Positions 1 to 9,234 of a stretch of 64,000 bases of DNA are shown here, piece after piece. The stretch is from Streptomyces ficellus (lineage in GTDB: Bacteria > Actinomycetota > Actinomycetes > Streptomycetales > Streptomycetaceae), in contig NZ_JAUEPL010000011.1 of the NCBI RefSeq assembly GCF_030406405.1, positions 61,498 to 125,497 on the forward strand, written 5' to 3'. Under the pieces are notes generated by a model, which saw only the letters and a list, made by a program, of their open reading frames with translations, was not told where the DNA came from and did not search any database. Numbering within the stretch: the stretch's first letter is position 1; each line of letters starts with the position of its first letter. Both the position numbers and the translations under genes were made by a program.

Positions 1-1317
1 GATCAGGCCTCGCTGGCCCTTGCCGATCGGCGACACCAGGTCGATGATCCGCGTGGTCAGCACACCCGGGTCGGTCTCCAGACGGAGGCGGTCCTGCGGG
101 TAGAGCGGGGTCAGCTTGTTGAACTCGGGGCGGCCACGGCCCGAGTCGGCGGCCATGCCGTTCGCCGAGTCCAGGCGGACCAGCGCGTTGAACTTCTCGC
201 GGCGCTCGCCCTCCTTCGGCTGGCGCACGGCGCCGGTGACGTGGTCACCCTTGCGCAGGCCGTTCTTGCGGACCTGGGCGAGCGAGACGTACACGTCGTT
301 CGGGCCGGGCAGGTAGCCGGAGGTCCGGATGAACGCGTAGTTGTCGAGGATGTCCAGGATGCCCGCGACGGGGATCAGGACGTCGTCCTCGGAGACCTGC
401 GGCTCACCGGTCTGGAAGTCGTCACGGCCACGGCGGCCACGGCGGTCGCGGTAGCGGCCACGGCGGCCGCGACGGCCGCCCGCCTCGTCGTCGTACGCGT
501 CGTCCTGCGGCCCGGCCTGCTGGCTCTGCGGGCCGCCCTGGCGCTGCTGGCGCTGGCCGCCGCCCTGCTGCTCGTCGCCCTTCCCGCGGCCACGGTCGCG
601 GTCGCGGTCGCGGTCACGCTGGCGGTCCCGGCGGTCGCCGCGCTCACCACGGTCGCCGCGGTCGCGCTGGCGGTCCCGGCGGCCGCCCTCGGCGGTGTCC
701 AGGGACGCGTCGGCCTTCGCCTCGGGCTGCCCGTCGGCCTTCGTGTCGGTCTTGACCTCCGTACGCACGTCCGTACGGGCCTCGGTGCGGGTGTCGCCCT
801 CCGGGCTGCCGACCGGCGCGGTGGCGCGGCGACGGCGGCGCTCCCCCACGGGCTGGTCGTCGCTGGCGGGCTGACCGGGGATCTCGATCTGCTGCTGCGC
901 CACGACCTTCTCGGCCGCCGGCGCGGCCTGGTCGGCCTTGTCGGCCTTGTGGACCTTGTCGGTCCCGATGGCCTTGTCGGCGCCTTCGTCGCCCGTACGG
1001 GCCTTGGAGGTGGCGCGCCGCTTGGGCTTGGTGTCGGCGGCGCCCACGGCCGCGTCGGCGCTCTTCGGCGCGGCGCCGCCGCCTCCGGCCTGCGCCTCCT
1101 TGATGACCTCGATCAGCTGGCTCTTGCGCATACGCGCGGTGCCCCTGATGCCGAGGCCTGACGCGACCTGCTGCAGCTCGGCCAGGACCATGCCCTCGAG
1201 GCCGGTGCCGGAGCGGCGGCGCCGTGACGTGGTGCCAGTGGCAGCACCTGCGGCGGGCGCGGCGGTGTCGACACTGTTGTCGGCAGTCACGCCCATCAGA
1301 TCGGTGGTGTCGCTCAC
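1..1317 (-). CDS. rho: Transcription termination factor Rho (N-terminal part, cut by window edge)
   Basis: Hexameric RNA helicase that terminates transcription. The GTG start at 1317 follows a good RBS (GGAAGGA); 439 codons are visible and the C-terminus lies off the window. A Rho_N/SAP-like helical segment is at about residues 28-60. A long disordered stretch rich in Arg, Asp, Gly, Gln and Lys follows (about 60-305), typical of high-GC actinobacterial Rho and thought to help bind structured GC-rich RNA. The RNA-binding OB fold starts near residue 310 (VLIPVAGILDILDNYAF). The window ends at GKGQRGLI, just before the Walker A loop, so the ATPase residues cannot be inspected. Family assignment is sure; intactness is not testable here. 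Confidence 0.97.
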   Translation of the reverse strand, partial: MSDTTDLMGVTADNSVDTAAPAAGAATGTTSRRRRSGTGLEGMVLAELQQVASGLGIRGTARMRKSQLIEVIKEAQAGGGGAAPKSADAAVGAADTKPKRRATSKARTGDEGADKAIGTDKVHKADKADQAAPAAEKVVAQQQIEIPGQPASDDQPVGERRRRRATAPVGSPEGDTRTEARTDVRTEVKTDTKADGQPEAKADASLDTAEGGRRDRQRDRGDRGERGDRRDRQRDRDRDRDRGRGKGDEQQGGGQRQQRQGGPQSQQAGPQDDAYDDEAGGRRGRRGRYRDRRGRRGRDDFQTGEPQVSEDDVLIPVAGILDILDNYAFIRTSGYLPGPNDVYVSLAQVRKNGLRKGDHVTGAVRQPKEGERREKFNALVRLDSANGMAADSGRGRPEFNKLTPLYPQDRLRLETDPGVLTTRIIDLVSPIGKGQRGLI

Positions 1318-1699
1318 GAAGGGTCCTTCCCTGGAGCGGACGTCGGCCTTCTGGCTCGGCGACCGGTTGTGCTGTCCGACAGCGGTCCTTGATCGGGGAT
1401 CGTGTCGGGGCGGTGGTCCCGCCGGGTACGGCGGAGAAGAAAAAACGTGCTGGGGTCCGGCCCGAGGCCCCCTGCTCGGCCCGCTCCTGGGAAAAGCGAG
1501 GGGTGTCGCGCGCCGGTTCCGGAGCGTGCTCGAAACTGCTCAGGCAGGCTGCTCAGGCAGTGGAGGAGGCTCCCGGAAGAATGGTGGTCCCGGATGGGGA
1601 CACTCAGCACCGCGCCACAAAGACGTCGGGTGCAGACTTGAGGTTAACACTACCGGCTCCAACAAACATTCCCCCTCTCCAACACCGGCAACCGTGTAC
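1318..1699. other. rho leader / rho-thrB intergenic region
   Basis: 382 bases without a convincing gene. They must hold the rho promoter and 5' leader. A 12-base direct repeat, CTGCTCAGGCAG, occurs at 1536-1547 and 1549-1560, one base apart. An AT-richer patch around 1640-1670 (minus strand TAGTGTTAAC) is the best place for a rho -10 region. Rho is often autoregulated in its leader in other bacteria; a role for this repeat is only inference. Confidence 0.4.
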
Positions 1700-2617
1700 C
1701 TACGGGGCGAGCGGCAGAACGCTCGCGCCCGAGACGTCGAGGGCGAGCCTGTTGGCCGCCCAGCCCTCGCCCGCCAGTTTCGCGACCTTGTCGGCCGCGC
1801 CCTCCTCGGCCAGCGCGAGCACGGTGGGGCCCGCGCCGGAGATGACCGCGGGGATGCCATCGGCACGCAGCCGGTTCACGAGTTCCACGCTCTGCGGCAT
1901 GGCAGGGGCGCGGTACTCCTGGTGGAGCCGGTCCTCGGTGGCGGCGAGCAACAGCTCGGGGCGCCGGGTCAGGGCCTCGACCAGCAGCGCGGCACGGCCG
2001 GCGTTGGCCGCCGCGTCCACGTGGGGGACGGTGCGCGGCAGCAGGCCCCGCGCGGTCTCGGTGAGTACCGGCTTACCCGGCACGAAAACCACCGGAACGA
2101 TGGAATCGGCGGGGTCCATCCTGATCGCCCGCGCCGCGCCGCCCTCGGTCCAGGCGAGCGTGAAGCCGCCGAGCAGGCAGGCGGCCACGTTGTCGGGGTG
2201 TCCCTCGATCTCCGTGGCGAGCTCCAGCAGCGCCGCGTCGTCGAGCTTGGCGTCGCCGCCTATGGTCACCGCGCGGGCGGCGACGATACCGGCACAGATG
2301 GCGGCCGAGGAAGAGCCGAGGCCACGGCCGTGCGGGATGCGGTTGGCGCAGACGACCTCCAGGCCGCGCGGCTGTCCGCCGAGCAGGTCGAAGGCCGTGC
2401 GCAGGGAGCGTACGAGCAGATGGCTCTCGTCGCGCGGGAGCGTCTCGGCGCCCTCGCCGGCGATGTCGATGTGCAGTCCGGAGTCGGCGACCCGGACGAC
2501 GACGTCGTCGTACAGCCCCAGCGACAGGCCGAGGGCGTCGAAGCCCGGGCCGAGGTTGGCGCTGGTGGCGGGAACGCGCACCCGGACGGCGGCGGCGCGG
2601 AACGCGGGACCGGCCAT
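1700..2617 (-). CDS. thrB: Homoserine kinase
   Basis: Phosphorylates homoserine to O-phosphohomoserine, the step before threonine synthase, in the cytoplasm. It is 305 aa, normal for the GHMP kinase family. The N-terminal motif VRVPATSANLGPGFDALG and the phosphate loop PHGRGLGSSSAA (about residue 95-106) are both present, and the C-terminal GAGPT motif is intact (ISGAGPTVLAL). An AAGGAG motif lies about 13 bases before the ATG. It follows thrC in the same direction after a 350-base gap, so it may have its own promoter or sit distally in the thr cluster. Confidence 0.97.
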   Translation of the reverse strand: MAGPAFRAAAVRVRVPATSANLGPGFDALGLSLGLYDDVVVRVADSGLHIDIAGEGAETLPRDESHLLVRSLRTAFDLLGGQPRGLEVVCANRIPHGRGLGSSSAAICAGIVAARAVTIGGDAKLDDAALLELATEIEGHPDNVAACLLGGFTLAWTEGGAARAIRMDPADSIVPVVFVPGKPVLTETARGLLPRTVPHVDAAANAGRAALLVEALTRRPELLLAATEDRLHQEYRAPAMPQSVELVNRLRADGIPAVISGAGPTVLALAEEGAADKVAKLAGEGWAANRLALDVSGASVLPLAP

Positions 2618-2967
2618 CGCTCGATGACTCTCCTTGCATCTGACGACGAGGCGTCGCGGTTTTCGAGGTTTCGGGATTCGGGGTTCTTACCAGACGTACG
2701 CACGCCCATGGGCCGCATCGGCATCAACGGCAACAGCACCGCGGCATATGCGGCGGGGCGGGTTCGGTACAGCCTATCGAAGGAAGGTTCTGTGGCGACA
2801 TAGGGCGCACAGGAGGCGCACGATGCGTGTCGCGAGCCTTCCCGTGCTCCTGTGTCCGGTGCCGTGCGGGTTGTGGTTTTCGGCCATTCCCCGCTGGTGT
2901 CCCAGACGAATCGCGGCCGAATCCCGGCCGAATCCGGGACGCGTCTCGGACGAATCTGCGACGAGTC
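2618..2967. other. thrC-thrB intergenic region
   Basis: 350 bases without a supported gene. A weak inverted repeat (CACAGGAG 2808-2815 / CTCCTGTG 2847-2854) has a long loop and could be a poor terminator for thrC. Short imperfect repeats of CGGCCGAATC lie around 2909-2935. A thrB promoter is expected here, but I see no clear -35/-10 pair. Confidence 0.35.
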
Positions 2968-4026
2968 TCAGACCAGGCCGAGCCGCTCGGCGGCGGTGGC
3001 CGCGTCGACCGGCACGGTGACCGGCTGGGGCGCTCCGGCGACCGCCCAGTCCGGGTCCTTCAGGCCGTTTCCCGTCACGGTGCACACGATCGTCTGCCCC
3101 GGGTCCACCCTGCCCTGCTCGGCGGCCTTCAGCAGACCGGCCACGGACGCGGCGGACGCGGGCTCCACGAAGACGCCCTCCTGCGAGGCCAACAGCCGGT
3201 AGGCGCGCAGGATCTCACGGTCCGTCACTTCATCGATGAACCCGCCCGACTCGTCCCGCGCGGCGAGCGCGTACGTCCAGGAGGCCGGGTTGCCGATCCG
3301 GATGGCGGTGGCGATGGTGGACGGGTCCTTGACGACCTCGCCGCGCACGATGGGCGCCGAGCCGGACGCCTGGAAGCCCCACATGCGCGGCGTACGGGTG
3401 GCGATGGCGTCCGCCGCGTACTCCTTGTAGCCCTTCCAGTACGCGGTGATGTTGCCGGCGTTGCCGACGGGCAGGACGTGGATGTCGGGGGCGTCGCCCA
3501 GCATGTCCACGATCTCGAACGCGGCGGTCTTCTGGCCCTCGATACGGACCGGATTGACCGAATTGACCAGCGCCACCGGGTAGTTGTCGGACAGCGCCCG
3601 GGCCAGGGTGAGGCAGTCGTCGAAGTTTCCGTCCACCTGGAGGATCTTCGCGCCGTGCACGAGGGCCTGGCCCATCTTGCCGAGCGCGATCTTGCCCTGC
3701 GGCACGAGGACGGCCGACACCATGCCGGCCCGTACGGCATAGGCGGCGGCCGAGGCGGAGGTGTTGCCGGTGGAGGCGCAGATGACGGCCTGCGCGCCCT
3801 CCTCCTTGGCCCGGGTGATGGCCATGGTCATGCCGCGGTCCTTGAAGGAGCCGGTGGGGTTGGCGCCCTCGACCTTCAGGTGGACCTCACAGCCCGTGCG
3901 CTCGGAGAGCACCTGCGCGGGCACGAGCGGCGTGCCACCCTCGCGGAGGGTGACGACCGGGGTGGTGTCCGTGACCGGCAGCCGGTCGCGGTACTCCTCG
4001 ATGATTCCGCGCCACTGGTGAGTCAT
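2968..4026 (-). CDS. thrC: Threonine synthase
   Basis: PLP enzyme converting O-phosphohomoserine to threonine. It is 352 aa, the short bacterial class. The PLP lysine lies in [11 protein letters not shown] (about residue 60), followed by the phosphate-binding stretch ASTGNTSAS and a C-terminal [10 protein letters not shown]. The RBS GAAGGAG overlaps the hom stop codon, and only six bases separate the genes, so hom and thrC are one transcription unit with likely coupled translation. Confidence 0.97.
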   Translation of the reverse strand: MTHQWRGIIEEYRDRLPVTDTTPVVTLREGGTPLVPAQVLSERTGCEVHLKVEGANPTGSFKDRGMTMAITRAKEEGAQAVICASTGNTSASAAAYAVRAGMVSAVLVPQGKIALGKMGQALVHGAKILQVDGNFDDCLTLARALSDNYPVALVNSVNPVRIEGQKTAAFEIVDMLGDAPDIHVLPVGNAGNITAYWKGYKEYAADAIATRTPRMWGFQASGSAPIVRGEVVKDPSTIATAIRIGNPASWTYALAARDESGGFIDEVTDREILRAYRLLASQEGVFVEPASAASVAGLLKAAEQGRVDPGQTIVCTVTGNGLKDPDWAVAGAPQPVTVPVDAATAAERLGLV

Positions 4027-4032
4027 TGCTGG

Positions 4033-5325
4033 TTACTCTCCTTCGACCCGCATGATGCTGGCGACACCACGCACGGTGTCGAGTTTGCGCAGCGCTTCGA
4101 CGGTCCCGGAGAGGGCGGCGTCGGGCGCGCGGTGGGTGACGACGACGAGCGATGCCTCGCCGTCCTTGCCCTGCTGGCGCACCGTATCGATGGATACGCC
4201 GTGCTCGGCGAAGACCGTCGCGACCTGGGCGAGGACGCCCGGCTTGTCGGCCACGTCGAGGCTGATGTGGTACCGCGTCACGACGTCGCCCATGGGGCTG
4301 ACGGGCAGCTGGGTGTACGCGGACTCGCCGGGTCCCGTCGCGTCGTTGAGGCGGTTGCGGCAGACGGCGACCAGGTCGCCGAGGACGGCGGACGCGGTCG
4401 GCGAGCCGCCGGCGCCGGGTCCGTAGAACATCAGCTGACCGGCCGCGTCCGCCTCGACGAACACGGCGTTGTAGGCGCCCCGTACGGAAGCCAGGGGATG
4501 GCTGAGCGGGATCATCGCGGGGTGCACGCGCGCGGTGACGGACCCGCCGTCGGCGGCGCGCTCGCAGATGGCGAGCAGCTTGATGGTGCAGCCCATGCGC
4601 CGGGCGGAGGCGAAGTCGGCGGCGGTGACCTCGGTCATGCCCTCGCGGTACACATCGTCGAGGCGTACGCGGGTGTGGAAGGCGATCCCGGCCAGGATGG
4701 CGGCCTTGGCGGCGGCGTCGAAGCCCTCGACGTCGGCGGTCGGGTCGGCCTCCGCGTACCCGAGGGCCGTGGCCTCGTCCAGTGCCTCGGAGTAGCCGGC
4801 GCCGGAGGTGTCCATCTTGTCGAGGATGAAATTGGTGGTCCCGTTCACGATCCCCAGGACCCGGTTGACCTTGTCACCGGCGAGGGATTCACGCAGCGGC
4901 CGGATCAGCGGGATCGCGCCCGCGACGGCCGCCTCGTAGTAGAGGTCGCGGCCGTGCTCCTCGGCGGCCGCGTAGAGGGCCGCACCGTCCTCCGCGAGGA
5001 GCGCCTTGTTCGCCGAGACGACGGAGGCGCCGTGCTCGAAGGCGGTGGTGATGAGCGTACGGGCGGGCTCGATGCCCCCGATGACCTCGACCACGACGTC
5101 GATGTCGCCGCGTTTGACGAGGGCGGTCGCGTCGGTGGTGATGAGCTCCTGCGGGATGCCCTCACGCACCTTGGAAGGCCGGCGGACGGCGACACCGGCG
5201 AGCTCGACCGGGGCACCGATGCGCGCGGCGAGGTCGTCGGCGTGCGTCGTCATGATGCGCGCCACCTCTGAGCCGACCACTCCACAGCCCAGCAGCGCCA
5301 CCTTCAGCGGACGCGTACGCATCAT
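4033..5325 (-). CDS. hom: Homoserine dehydrogenase
   Basis: Reduces aspartate semialdehyde to homoserine, the first committed step to threonine and methionine. It is 430 aa. The N-terminal Rossmann motif is LLGCGVVGSEVAR, the substrate domain carries GIVNGTTNFIL and the Asp/Glu-rich YAEADPTADVEGFDAA, and a C-terminal ACT domain (about residues 350-428, starting YHISLDVADKPGVLAQVA) is the usual site of threonine feedback control. Start is the first of two consecutive ATG codons, after a GAGG. It lies 95 bases after lysA, separated by a strong hairpin. Confidence 0.97.
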   Translation of the reverse strand: MMRTRPLKVALLGCGVVGSEVARIMTTHADDLAARIGAPVELAGVAVRRPSKVREGIPQELITTDATALVKRGDIDVVVEVIGGIEPARTLITTAFEHGASVVSANKALLAEDGAALYAAAEEHGRDLYYEAAVAGAIPLIRPLRESLAGDKVNRVLGIVNGTTNFILDKMDTSGAGYSEALDEATALGYAEADPTADVEGFDAAAKAAILAGIAFHTRVRLDDVYREGMTEVTAADFASARRMGCTIKLLAICERAADGGSVTARVHPAMIPLSHPLASVRGAYNAVFVEADAAGQLMFYGPGAGGSPTASAVLGDLVAVCRNRLNDATGPGESAYTQLPVSPMGDVVTRYHISLDVADKPGVLAQVATVFAEHGVSIDTVRQQGKDGEASLVVVTHRAPDAALSGTVEALRKLDTVRGVASIMRVEGE

Positions 5326-5371
5326 CCGACCTCGTTTCTCATACTTCTACGGTGTGGACCAGTCTCACTCA

Positions 5372-5400
5372 CCGGACGGGAGTTTCTCGCTCCCGTCCGG
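5372..5400 (-). terminator. Hairpin between lysA and hom
   Basis: Perfect 11-bp stem CCGGACGGGAG / CTCCCGTCCGG with a 7-base loop, 20 bases after the lysA stop and about 47 bases before hom. It is symmetrical and has no clear U tract. It could end the nrtL-lysA transcript, protect its 3' end, or attenuate read-through into hom. Confidence 0.7.
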
Positions 5401-5420
5401 ATTATGAGACATCTATTTCA

Positions 5421-6812
5421 TTAACCGACATCAAGACGCAGAAGATCTTCCTCTGTCTCGCGCCGGACGATCACGCGCGCTTCGCCGTCGCGGACCGCGA
5501 CGACCGGCGGGCGGAGTGCGTGGTTGTAGTTGCTCGCCATGGAGCGGCAGTACGCCCCGGTGGCGGGTACGGCGAGGAGGTCACCCGGCGCCAGGTCGGC
5601 CGGCAGGAACGCGTCCTTGACCACGATGTCCCCGCTCTCGCAGTGCTTGCCGACGACGCGGCTGAGCATCGGCTCGGCGTCGCTCGTCCTGGACACCAGG
5701 GCGACGGTGTACTCGGCGTCGTACAGGGCGGTGCGGATGTTGTCCGACATGCCGCCGTCGACACTCACATACGTACGCAGCCCCTCGAGCGGCTTGATGG
5801 TGCCCACCTCGTAGAGCGTGAAGGCGGTGGGCCCGACGATGGCGCGCCCGGGCTCGACGGAGATGCGCGGCATGCTCAGCCCGGCCGCCTCGCACTCCCG
5901 GTGCACGATCTCGGTGAGCGCCTTGGCGATCTCGTACGGTTCGCGCGGGTCGTCGTCGGAGGTGTACGCGATGCCGAGGCCGCCGCCGAGGTCGATCTCG
6001 GGCAGCTCCACACCGTGCTCGTCGCGGATCTGCTTGAGCAGGCCGATGACGCGGTGGGCGGCCACCTCGAAGCCGGAGGTGTCGAAGATCTGCGACCCGA
6101 TGTGGGAGTGGATGCCGATGAGCTCCAGCCCGTCCAGCTTGAGCGCCCGCCGCACGGCCTCGGCGGCCTGCCCCCCGGCGAGCGCGAGCCCGAACTTCTG
6201 GTCTTCGTGCGCGGTGGCGATGAACTCGTGGGTGTGGGCCTCGACGCCGACGGTGACGCGGATCTGGACCTTCTGCCGCTTCCCGAGGGACTGGGCGATA
6301 TGCGCGACGCGGGCGATCTCCTGGAAGGAGTCGAGGACGATGCGCCCGACGCCCGCTTCCACGGCCTGGTGGATCTCCGCCACGGACTTGTTGTTCCCGT
6401 GGAAGGCGATCCGGTCGGCGGGCATCCCGGCGTCGAGGGCGGTGATCAGCTCTCCCCCGGAGCACACGTCGAGATTGAGCCCCTCCTCCTTCAGCCACCG
6501 CACGACGGCGCGGCTGAGGAAGGCCTTCCCGGCGTAGAACACGTCCGCGTCCTTGCCGAACGCCTCGGCCCAGGCCCGGCAGCGGGCGCGGAAGTCGGCC
6601 TCGTCGAGGAAGTAGGCGGGGGTGCCGAACTCCTCGGCGAGCGCGGTGGCGGTCAGACCGCCGATGGTGAGGACGCCGTCCTCGTTCCGGCTGACGGTCC
6701 GGGCCCACACCTTCTCGTCGAGGTGGTTGAGGTCGGCGGGTGGGGCGGTGTAGTGGCCCTCGGGCAGGACATCGGCGTGACGGGGCCCGGCGGGGTGTGC
6801 GGAACGGCTCAT
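5421..6812 (-). CDS. lysA: Diaminopimelate decarboxylase
   Basis: PLP enzyme making lysine from meso-diaminopimelate. It is 463 aa, fold type III. The PLP lysine is in [13 protein letters not shown] (about residue 90); [19 protein letters not shown] and the C-terminal Cys motif (KHCESGDIV) are all present, as is the Tyr of [12 protein letters not shown]. The ATG lies 15 bases after the nrtL stop, with its RBS in that gap, so nrtL-lysA is an operon. The next gene is hom, giving an aspartate-family cluster. Confidence 0.97.
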   Translation of the reverse strand: MSRSAHPAGPRHADVLPEGHYTAPPADLNHLDEKVWARTVSRNEDGVLTIGGLTATALAEEFGTPAYFLDEADFRARCRAWAEAFGKDADVFYAGKAFLSRAVVRWLKEEGLNLDVCSGGELITALDAGMPADRIAFHGNNKSVAEIHQAVEAGVGRIVLDSFQEIARVAHIAQSLGKRQKVQIRVTVGVEAHTHEFIATAHEDQKFGLALAGGQAAEAVRRALKLDGLELIGIHSHIGSQIFDTSGFEVAAHRVIGLLKQIRDEHGVELPEIDLGGGLGIAYTSDDDPREPYEIAKALTEIVHRECEAAGLSMPRISVEPGRAIVGPTAFTLYEVGTIKPLEGLRTYVSVDGGMSDNIRTALYDAEYTVALVSRTSDAEPMLSRVVGKHCESGDIVVKDAFLPADLAPGDLLAVPATGAYCRSMASNYNHALRPPVVAVRDGEARVIVRRETEEDLLRLDVG

Positions 6813-6827
6813 GTCTCTCTCACAAGG

Positions 6828-7913
6828 TCACAAGTAGTCAGGGGCGCTGATGCCGAGCAGGGCCAGGCCGCCGGCCAGCACCGTCCCGGCGGCCTCGGCG
6901 AGGGCGAGCCGGGAGCGGTGGGCGGCCGAGGGTTTCTCGTCCCCGAGGGGCAGCACGGTGTGCTGGAACCCGAGGAACGCGTCGGCGGTGGCCTCCAGAT
7001 GCCGGGCGACCCGGTCGGGGGCGCGGTGGCGTGCGGCGGCTTCGAGTACGGCGGGGTGGTCGCCGAGGGCGGCGAGGAGACGGAGCGCGTCGGTATCCTC
7101 CCCGTAATCCTCTCCATGCTCTTGGTACGCGGGATCCTCTGCCTGCTCTTCGTACGCGGGCGTGATGCCGAGCTGCGCGCCATTGCGCAGCAGGGCCCGC
7201 GCGCGGGCGTGTGCGTACCGCACGGTGAACAGGCCGTTGGCCTCGGTCTGGTCGAGCAGCCCGTCCGGCCCGAGCGCCCGGTCGTGAGCGGCCGGCCGCA
7301 GGAGCGCCCAGCGGGCGGCGTCACGGCCGAGGCGGTACACGTCGTAGGTGACGGGTGCGGGCGCGACCACCACGGGCAGCGGGCCCGGGGGCATGCCCTC
7401 GGCGTCGACGGTCACGCCGAGGGCGGCCCAGCGGGGGTCGACGGCGTCGCAGCCGGTACGCACGGAGGCGCCCTGCGCGGCCTGGAGCCTGGCGACGGTC
7501 TGGGCCACGACGGCGGCCCGCACCTCGGTGCGGTGGTGGTACTGGAGGACCTGCCCGGCCAGGGAGCGGCCGTGGCCGTAGCGGTGCCGCCGGCCGAGCA
7601 CACGGCTGACCATCTGGGCGTGGCTGTCGCGCCGCAGGGTGAAGTTCAGGAACCCGGGCCCGGTGATCTCCACGCGCTCGATCCCGGCAGCCCCGGCGAG
7701 CCGCTCCCGCAGAATCTCGGCGACCCGGCGGGCCGGCAGCGCGGCGGGCCCGGCCAGCTGAAGCGCCGCGTTCGTCGCGTAGTCCCCGCTCCCGCCACCC
7801 CGAGGCCGCTCGACCTTGACGCCCCCCGGCACGTCTACCTCCCGCAGCGCACCCTCACCGACCGCACGGCGCACGGCGTGCAGCACGGTCAGCGAAAGAT
7901 CTGCGGGGGTCAC
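6828..7913 (-). CDS. nrtL: ArgRS-related anticodon-binding protein NrtL
   Basis: 361 aa, resembling an arginyl-tRNA synthetase without its catalytic domain. The N-terminal additional domain is recognisable (ALQLAGPAALPAR, then VEITGPGFLNFTL at about residues 80-92), and a DALR-type anticodon-binding helical domain follows (FTVRYAHARARALLR, then a helical C-terminus to GISAPDYL). No HIGH or KMSKS signature is present in a nucleotide-binding domain. Proteins of this kind sit upstream of lysA in streptomycetes; function is unknown. Linkage to lysA and proximity to a tRNA-Arg gene are suggestive only. Start GTG. Confidence 0.85.
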   Translation of the reverse strand: MTPADLSLTVLHAVRRAVGEGALREVDVPGGVKVERPRGGGSGDYATNAALQLAGPAALPARRVAEILRERLAGAAGIERVEITGPGFLNFTLRRDSHAQMVSRVLGRRHRYGHGRSLAGQVLQYHHRTEVRAAVVAQTVARLQAAQGASVRTGCDAVDPRWAALGVTVDAEGMPPGPLPVVVAPAPVTYDVYRLGRDAARWALLRPAAHDRALGPDGLLDQTEANGLFTVRYAHARARALLRNGAQLGITPAYEEQAEDPAYQEHGEDYGEDTDALRLLAALGDHPAVLEAAARHRAPDRVARHLEATADAFLGFQHTVLPLGDEKPSAAHRSRLALAEAAGTVLAGGLALLGISAPDYL

Positions 7914-8404
7914 GGCACAAGCGTATGGGAGGACGCCTCCATGAGCGGAACCGGTTTCGCAATGCGGGCGGCGGGGGGGGTTGGGGGGGCGGGGGGCTGG
8001 GGTCGGATGGCTGGGGCCCGGGGCGGCTGGGGCGCCGGGTGGCTGCCGCGCTGGGGGGGGCTGCCGCGCTGTGGGCCGCCGTGCCGAATTGGCTGGCGCC
8101 TGCGGGGGCGGCCGCGCCGGGGACTACCACCCCGCGGACCGCCCGCACCGGGGGACCGCCACCCTGGCGGCTGCGGCGCTGTGGGCCGCCGTGCCGGGGG
8201 GCCGCCGCGCCGGTGGGTGCCACCCTGGCGGCTGCGGCGCTGTGGGCCGCCGTGCCGGGGGGGGGGTGCCGCCCCGTGGGCCGCCCGAGCCGTGGGCCGC
8301 CCATCTCCAGGGCTAGCGCCCGAGTGGACGAGCGTCCCAAAGGAGCGCCGCGCCGAGGCTGCCGCCCGGGTGGACCGCAAGCCCAGGCGGCCGGCGGTCC
8401 GGGG
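7914..8404. repeat. G-rich low-complexity spacer with direct repeats
   Basis: 491 bases between two same-strand genes. It begins with runs of G (seven to eight) near 7970-8060 and holds two copies of a 44-base unit with 61-base period (8158-8201 and 8219-8262). The core GTGGGCCGCCGTGCCG also occurs at 8071-8086. Minus-strand frames are open but encode only Arg/Gly/Pro repeats (HGGPQRRSRQGG), so I do not call a gene. Confidence 0.65.
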
Positions 8405-8839
8405 TCAACCCGACGGGGTTCCGGCTCGGCCGGCGCCGCGGGTGTCGTCGAGCGGGGGCGGGCTCTCGCGGTGCATCAACTCCCGCACGAGCCGCACGAG
8501 CTCGGCCGGCTCGAAGGGCTTGGCCAGGAACGCGTCGATCCCGGCAGCGAGGCCGCTGTCCACCTCGTACTGCGTGCACGCGCTGACGATCGCCACGGGC
8601 AGGTGTCTGGTCCTTGGATCCTCCCGCAACCGCTCGGCGGTCTGGAGCCCGTCGAGGCGGGGCATGACGACATCGAGGGTGACCACGTCGGGGCAGACAT
8701 GATGAACGACGTCCAGACACTCGGCACCGTCGGCCGCGGTCACGACCTCGAAGCCCTCCAGCTCGAGATTGACCCTGATCAGCTGCCGGATGACCCTGTT
8801 GTCGTCCACGACGAGCACCCGGCCGGACACGCCTGACAC
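8405..8839 (-). CDS. Single-domain response regulator
   Basis: A CheY-like receiver and little else: 144 aa from the chosen GTG. Acidic pair in VLVVDDNRVIRQL, phosphoacceptor Asp in VTLDVVMPRLDG (about residue 57), Ser in VSAC and Lys in FLAKPFEPAEL are all present, so it should be phosphorylated. No output domain follows, so it probably acts by protein contact. An in-frame GTG at 8893 would add 18 residues unlike the family; I prefer 8839, although neither start has a strong RBS. No partner kinase is adjacent. Confidence 0.88.
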   Translation of the reverse strand: MSGVSGRVLVVDDNRVIRQLIRVNLELEGFEVVTAADGAECLDVVHHVCPDVVTLDVVMPRLDGLQTAERLREDPRTRHLPVAIVSACTQYEVDSGLAAGIDAFLAKPFEPAELVRLVRELMHRESPPPLDDTRGAGRAGTPSG

Positions 8840-8937
8840 AACTCGAGAGTAGGTCGCGCCGAGGCCCTGCGTCCGGGTTTTCCCCACTTCCACCCCACAC
8901 GGGCGACACGACGGGTCCGCGACCCCCGAAATAGCTG

Positions 8938-8968
8938 TTCACAGCCACCGCCCGGGAGCTGGTAGGGT
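8938..8968 (+). promoter_or_regulatory. Putative promoter of tRNA-Arg
   Basis: TTCACA at 8938-8943 and TAGGGT at 8963-8968, spaced by 19 bases, end 29 bases before the tRNA. Both match the vegetative consensus only moderately and the spacer is long. The short distance to the mature 5' end fits a tRNA promoter. Confidence 0.4.
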
Positions 8969-8997
8969 TCTACCCGTCGCCGCCGAACGCGGCGCAC

Positions 8998-9069
8998 GCC
9001 CCCGTAGCTCAGGGGATAGAGCAACGGCCTCCGGAGCCGTGTGCGCAGGTTCGAATCCTGCCGGGGGCA
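8998..9069 (+). tRNA. tRNA-Arg (anticodon CCG)
   Basis: Complete cloverleaf: acceptor GCCCCCG/CGGGGGC, D arm GCTC...GAGC, anticodon stem ACGGC/GCCGT with loop CTCCGGA giving anticodon CCG, T arm CAGG-TTCGAAT-CCTG, discriminator A. CCA is not encoded, which is common in Streptomyces. Its 3' part, from the anticodon loop on, is the attachment site of the integrated element, and the gene is left intact at the left end. Confidence 0.97.
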
Positions 9070-9070
9070 C
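9028..9070 (+). repeat. attL: 3' part of tRNA-Arg
   Basis: The 27 bases from 9028 to 9054 are identical to 25742-25768. After that the two copies still align to the end of the tRNA but differ by one substitution and one extra base in the right copy. The int gene begins close to this end, as in pSAM2-type elements. Confidence 0.9.
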
Positions 9071-9088
9071 CCAGCATGAGGTGCCCAG

Positions 9089-9126
9089 AGACCCCGTCAC
9101 CAGCGGAAACGCTGAGGCCGGGGTCT
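9089..9126 (+). terminator. Hairpin after tRNA-Arg, within the element
   Basis: Outer stem AGACCCCG / CGGGGTCT, inner AGCG-GAAA-CGCT with a GNRA-type loop. It starts 19 bases after the tRNA and lies inside the element, so it can replace the original tRNA terminator, which was displaced to the right end. Confidence 0.7.
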
Positions 9127-9234
9127 TCGCGTATGTGCAGGCGGATGCCGCCCGGAGCGGCTGTATGTCGGGGCCTGTGGACGAGGCGTGGACGGGATCT
9201 TGAAGCGTTGTCGCAGGTGAGCCACCGAAAATGA

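Noticed and set aside
241..5271. Long plus-strand open frames opposite rho, thrB, thrC and hom
   Set aside because: They are antisense shadows caused by high third-position GC; products are low-complexity and the minus-strand genes are certain.
7855..8380. Minus-strand Arg/Gly/Pro-rich frames in the repeat spacer
   Set aside because: Two overlapping frames are equally open and reflect the DNA repeat; no RBS or conserved motif.
5352..8702. A 1116-codon plus-strand open frame opposite lysA and nrtL
   Set aside because: Antisense to two clear genes; no domain seen.
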